A stretch of 18,130 nt of DNA from Cytophagales bacterium. GTDB taxonomy: Bacteria; Bacteroidota; Bacteroidia; Cytophagales; Cyclobacteriaceae. The stretch covers positions 1-18,130 of the forward strand of contig DMST01000176.1 in assembly GCA_003454975.1 (NCBI GenBank). Reading direction: 5' to 3'. Shown piece after piece: positions 15,510-18,130 of the stretch; position 1 is the first letter of the stretch; each line of letters begins with the position of its first letter. Below the pieces are notes generated by a model. It searched no databases. It was not told where the DNA came from and saw only the letters and a list, made by a program, of their open reading frames with translations. The position numbers were made by a program, and so were the translations under genes.

Positions 15510-15620
15510 TAGCTGCATAAGGTACAACTTAGCCTATAAAAAAGTATAAAGACCAAATTCATAGGCTACAAAACACGTGAAAGGCGTCGATAATGAGGTA
15601 TTTCAGACCTGTAGCTGCAT
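15510..15620. repeat. Paired short repeats in the GIN/glyA divergent region
   Basis: The 9-mer TAGCTGCAT occurs twice in direct orientation, at 15510-15518 and 15612-15620. The first copy lies 15 bp ahead of the GIN gene start, and the second abuts the -33 TTG of the glyA promoter. Between them is a perfect 8-bp inverted repeat, TAGCCTAT (15530-15537) and ATAGGCTA (15561-15568), 23 nt apart. They may be binding sites for a regulator acting in both directions. Chance is not excluded. Confidence 0.35.
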
Positions 15621-15650
15621 TGTTTCCCGAGGCTTTATAGTGTAGCTTTG
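15620..15650 (+). promoter_or_regulatory. Bacteroidota-type promoter of glyA
   Basis: TTG at 15620-15622, a 20-nt spacer and TAGCTTTG at 15643-15650 match the Bacteroidota sigma-ABfr consensus TTTG/TAnnTTTG at every fixed -7 position. The glyA start codon is 21 bp further on, giving a very short 5' leader. Confidence 0.75.
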
Positions 15651-15671
15651 CCCGCAAAAATTCAGTAGGGT

Positions 15672-16955
15672 ATGTCCAAACGTGATACAATTGTATTTGG
15701 TCTCATTGATCGCGAACAGCAACGGCAAGAACGTGGTATCGAGCTGATTGCTTCAGAGAATTTTACCTCTCCCCAAGTAATGGAGGCGATGGGGTCCGTA
15801 CTGACCAACAAGTACGCAGAAGGACTACCTGGAAAACGCTACTACGGCGGGTGTGAAGTGGTAGATCAGGTAGAAAGCCTGGCCATTCGCCGAGCTCAAG
15901 AGTTATTTGGCGCTGTATGGGCCAATGTGCAACCACACTCGGGGGCCCAAGCCAACGCGGCCGTTTTCTTGGCACTACTAAACGCAGGAGATCCTATCCT
16001 CGGGTTTGACCTATCACACGGCGGGCACCTTACCCACGGTTCGCCGGTCAACTTCTCTGGCAAGCTATATACTCCTCATTTTTACGGTGTGGAAGAGGAT
16101 TCTGGCCTTATTGACATGGATAAGGTGGAAGCGAAGGCCAAAGAAGTAAAACCTAAAATGATCATCTGTGGCGCTTCTGCTTACAGCCGCGACTGGGACT
16201 ACCAGCGGTTCCGCGAAATTGCCGATGAGGTAGGCGCCTTTCTGCTGGCCGATATCTCACACCCTAGCGGCTTGATTGCCCGCAAATTGTTGAAGGACCC
16301 GGTAAAGCACTGCCATATTGTAACCACCACCACCCATAAAACGCTCCGTGGTCCCCGAGGTGGGCTAATCCTCATGGGGAGGGATTTTGAAAACCCTATG
16401 GGCCTCAAAACGCCTAAGGGTGTAATCAAGAAAATGTCTTCCTTGCTGGATGGTGGAGTTTTCCCCGGCACCCAAGGTGGACCCCTGGAACACGTAATTG
16501 CCGCCAAGGCCGTAGCTTTCGGAGAGGCGTTACATGACCGATTCCAAGACTATTCTGAGCAAATCATTGCCAATGCACAAGCCATGGCTACCGCCTTTGT
16601 AGATCGTGGATATAATATCATCTCTGGGGGAACTGATAACCACCTGATGTTGATTGATCTACGTAACAAGGGAGTAACCGGAAAAGCAGCCGAGGAGGCC
16701 TTAGGCAAAGCAGACGTTACCATCAACAAAAACATGGTGCCCTTCGATGACAAGTCCCCCTTTGTGACTTCGGGTATTCGTGTAGGCACAGCGGCCGTCA
16801 CTACCCGTGGTTTGGTTGAGACTGACATGGACCGCATTGTGGGATACATCGACGATGTAATTACGCGCCATGAAGATGAGGCTACTTTGATGGAAATTCG
16901 GGCCGAAGTGAACGGATGGATGCAAGGCTTTCCCTTGTTTGCGTCAGAAGAATAA
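15672..16955 (+). CDS. glyA: Serine hydroxymethyltransferase
   Basis: The 427-residue PLP enzyme converts serine and tetrahydrofolate to glycine and 5,10-methylene-tetrahydrofolate in the cytoplasm, the main source of one-carbon units. The family start RQERGIELIASENFTS is present, as are NKYAEGLPGKRYYGG and the PLP-contacting QPHSGAQANAAV. The Schiff-base lysine is Lys223 in VTTTTHKTLRGPRGG. The DISHPSGLIA block replaces the DxAHxAG seen in many bacteria. The C-terminus has GIRVGTAAVTTRG. Length is as expected. It leads an operon: tatC follows 19 bp downstream with no terminator between. A near-consensus promoter lies directly upstream. Confidence 0.97.
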   Translation: MSKRDTIVFGLIDREQQRQERGIELIASENFTSPQVMEAMGSVLTNKYAEGLPGKRYYGGCEVVDQVESLAIRRAQELFGAVWANVQPHSGAQANAAVFLALLNAGDPILGFDLSHGGHLTHGSPVNFSGKLYTPHFYGVEEDSGLIDMDKVEAKAKEVKPKMIICGASAYSRDWDYQRFREIADEVGAFLLADISHPSGLIARKLLKDPVKHCHIVTTTTHKTLRGPRGGLILMGRDFENPMGLKTPKGVIKKMSSLLDGGVFPGTQGGPLEHVIAAKAVAFGEALHDRFQDYSEQIIANAQAMATAFVDRGYNIISGGTDNHLMLIDLRNKGVTGKAAEEALGKADVTINKNMVPFDDKSPFVTSGIRVGTAAVTTRGLVETDMDRIVGYIDDVITRHEDEATLMEIRAEVNGWMQGFPLFASEE

Positions 16956-16974
16956 ACAGTAAAACGAGGCGGAT

Positions 16975-17817
16975 TTGGCAGAAGAACGTGAAATGACGTT
17001 TCTGGAACACCTGGAAGAGTTGCGATGGCACCTCATCCGGGGAGGAGCGTCGGTAGTTATTTTTATGGTAGTGGCCTTTCTGGCCAAGGGAATCGTAGTA
17101 GACACCATTCTGCTGGGTCCGTCTCGGATCGACTTTTGGACCTACCAAAAGTTGTGTGAACTAAGTCACGCCTTGGGTACCTCGGACGCCTTTTGTGTCA
17201 CCGAGCTTCCTTTTATCATCCAGAGCCGTACCATGACCGGCCAGTTTACCATGCACCTGCTGGTATCCGTGGTAGCGGGTCTTATTGTGGCCTTCCCATA
17301 CTTGTTTTGGGAGATATGGCGATTCATTAAACCTGGCCTATACCCTACCGAGGCAAAACGTGCCCGTGGTGCGGTATTCTTTGTGAGCCTGCTTTTCATG
17401 ATGGGGGTGGCCTTTGGCTATTTCGTAGTATCGCCCTTGTCTATCAACTTCCTGTCCAATTATCAGATGTCCGAAACGATCTTGAATGAGATCGACATTG
17501 CTTCCTACGTGAAGACTGTGACCATGCTGGTGTTGGCCTGTGCGCTCATGTTTCAGTTGCCGATGGTAGCCTTCTTCCTAAGTCGTGCCGGGCTGGTTAC
17601 TCCAGACATTATGAAAACCTACCGCCGGCATTCAGTAGTGGTGATTTTGGTGGTTGGAGCTATTATCACCCCTCCAGATGTGATTAGCCAGATGTTGTTG
17701 GCCTTGCCCATCTACATTTTGTACGAGATTAGCATCTTGATTTCGGCCAGTGTGCACCGTCGGAATCAGCGAAACATAGAAAAACTACGCGAACAAAATC
17801 TACAGCGGTATGAGTAA
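16975..17817 (+). CDS. tatC: Twin-arginine translocase subunit TatC
   Basis: The 280-residue inner-membrane protein is the receptor of the Tat pathway, which exports folded, often cofactor-containing proteins with an RR signal peptide. The N-terminal cytoplasmic signature FLEHLEELRWHL is followed by six hydrophobic segments, with the conserved FIKPGLYPTEAKRA after the second and AIITPPDVISQMLLALPIY near the end. I took the TTG at 16975-16977 as the start: a purine-rich GAGGCGG lies just ahead of it, and the resulting MAEEREMTFLEHL matches the family's N-terminus. An ATG at 16993-16995 is the alternative, losing 6 residues. A large first periplasmic loop (about residues 48-85, containing two Cys at about 62 and 74) is longer than in E. 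coli. The last 8 nt overlap the rpiB start. Confidence 0.93.
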   Translation: MAEEREMTFLEHLEELRWHLIRGGASVVIFMVVAFLAKGIVVDTILLGPSRIDFWTYQKLCELSHALGTSDAFCVTELPFIIQSRTMTGQFTMHLLVSVVAGLIVAFPYLFWEIWRFIKPGLYPTEAKRARGAVFFVSLLFMMGVAFGYFVVSPLSINFLSNYQMSETILNEIDIASYVKTVTMLVLACALMFQLPMVAFFLSRAGLVTPDIMKTYRRHSVVVILVVGAIITPPDVISQMLLALPIYILYEISILISASVHRRNQRNIEKLREQNLQRYE

Positions 17818-18130
17818 GCGCATTGCAATTGGCGGCGACCACGCCGGATACGAGTACAAAGAGGCCATCAAGACCCAGCTATCGGAAGCTGGTTACACGG
17901 TGGAAGATTTTGGCCCGCACAGCGCCGATTCGGTTGACTACCCAGACTTTGCACACCCACTTTCTACTTCGGTAGAGGAAGGCAAAAACGAGCTAGGCAT
18001 CCTAATCTGTGGCAGTGGCAACGGCGTGTGTATGACCGCCAACAAGCATCAAGGCATTCGTGCTGCTCAAGCTTGGAATGTGGAGCTAGCCGAACTGGCC
18101 CGCCAGCACAACGATGCCAATGTGGTCTGC
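17810..18130 (+). CDS. rpiB: Ribose-5-phosphate isomerase B, 3' end missing
   Basis: The first 107 codons are present. The enzyme interconverts ribose 5-phosphate and ribulose 5-phosphate in the non-oxidative pentose phosphate pathway; homologues in the LacA/RpiB family act on other sugar phosphates. The start MSKRIAIGGDHAGYEYKEAI holds Asp10 and His11 of the substrate site. GILICGSGNGVCMTANKH contains the catalytic Cys67. RQHNDANVV carries the ring-opening His100. About 35-40 residues are missing beyond the right edge. The ATG at 17810 lies inside the tatC coding sequence (8-nt overlap), so the gene is translationally coupled to it and belongs to the glyA operon. Confidence 0.95.
   Translation, partial: MSKRIAIGGDHAGYEYKEAIKTQLSEAGYTVEDFGPHSADSVDYPDFAHPLSTSVEEGKNELGILICGSGNGVCMTANKHQGIRAAQAWNVELAELARQHNDANVVC

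Overview
The window looks like chromosomal DNA of a Bacteroidota species, most likely in or near the Cytophagales. The support is a secreted protease ending in a type IX secretion sorting domain, signal peptides that cleave before Gln, many predicted lipoproteins, a SusD-free set of typical Bacteroidota surface families (M43 protease, GIN/DUF2807 protein, DUF5117-type met-zincin), and a near-consensus Bacteroidota promoter (TTG, 20 nt, TAGCTTTG) ahead of glyA. No tRNA, rRNA, CRISPR array, transposase or phage gene was recognised.

Layout. At the left edge is the 5' part of rdgB (minus). A two-domain FKBP lipoprotein (minus) and a YfbK-like von Willebrand factor A lipoprotein (plus) diverge from about 1.6-1.7 kb. 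A bidirectional terminator separates the latter from a LolA-like lipoprotein (minus), which follows a TetR regulator (minus). Near-identical TARACC-type operators precede both of these genes, so they look like one small regulon. Diverging from the TetR gene is a two-gene unit: a small lipocalin-like lipoprotein and, 2 nt later, a 981-residue M43 metalloprotease carrying a type IX sorting domain. A secreted thioredoxin-fold protein without a CxxC motif follows.

From about 9.0 to 11.0 kb the base composition becomes more A+T-rich. A 431-bp gap with strong hairpins leads into an unusual pair: an 82-residue Gly/Ser/Thr-rich peptide with a double-glycine leader and, 2 nt later, a TPR protein with an N-terminal lipoprotein-type signal, a C-terminal membrane helix and a short cytoplasmic tail. 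This peptide/TPR pair is the best candidate for an undescribed system. It converges, with a 4-nt overlap, on a geranylgeranyl-reductase-like flavoprotein (minus).

The right part holds an 829-residue met-zincin lipoprotein (plus), a strong bidirectional terminator, a GIN-domain lipoprotein (minus) and the housekeeping operon glyA-tatC-rpiB (plus, the last gene cut by the window edge). Seven of the fifteen genes encode predicted lipoproteins and two more encode secreted proteins, so much of the window serves the cell envelope. All assignments come from reading translated motifs; no database search was run.
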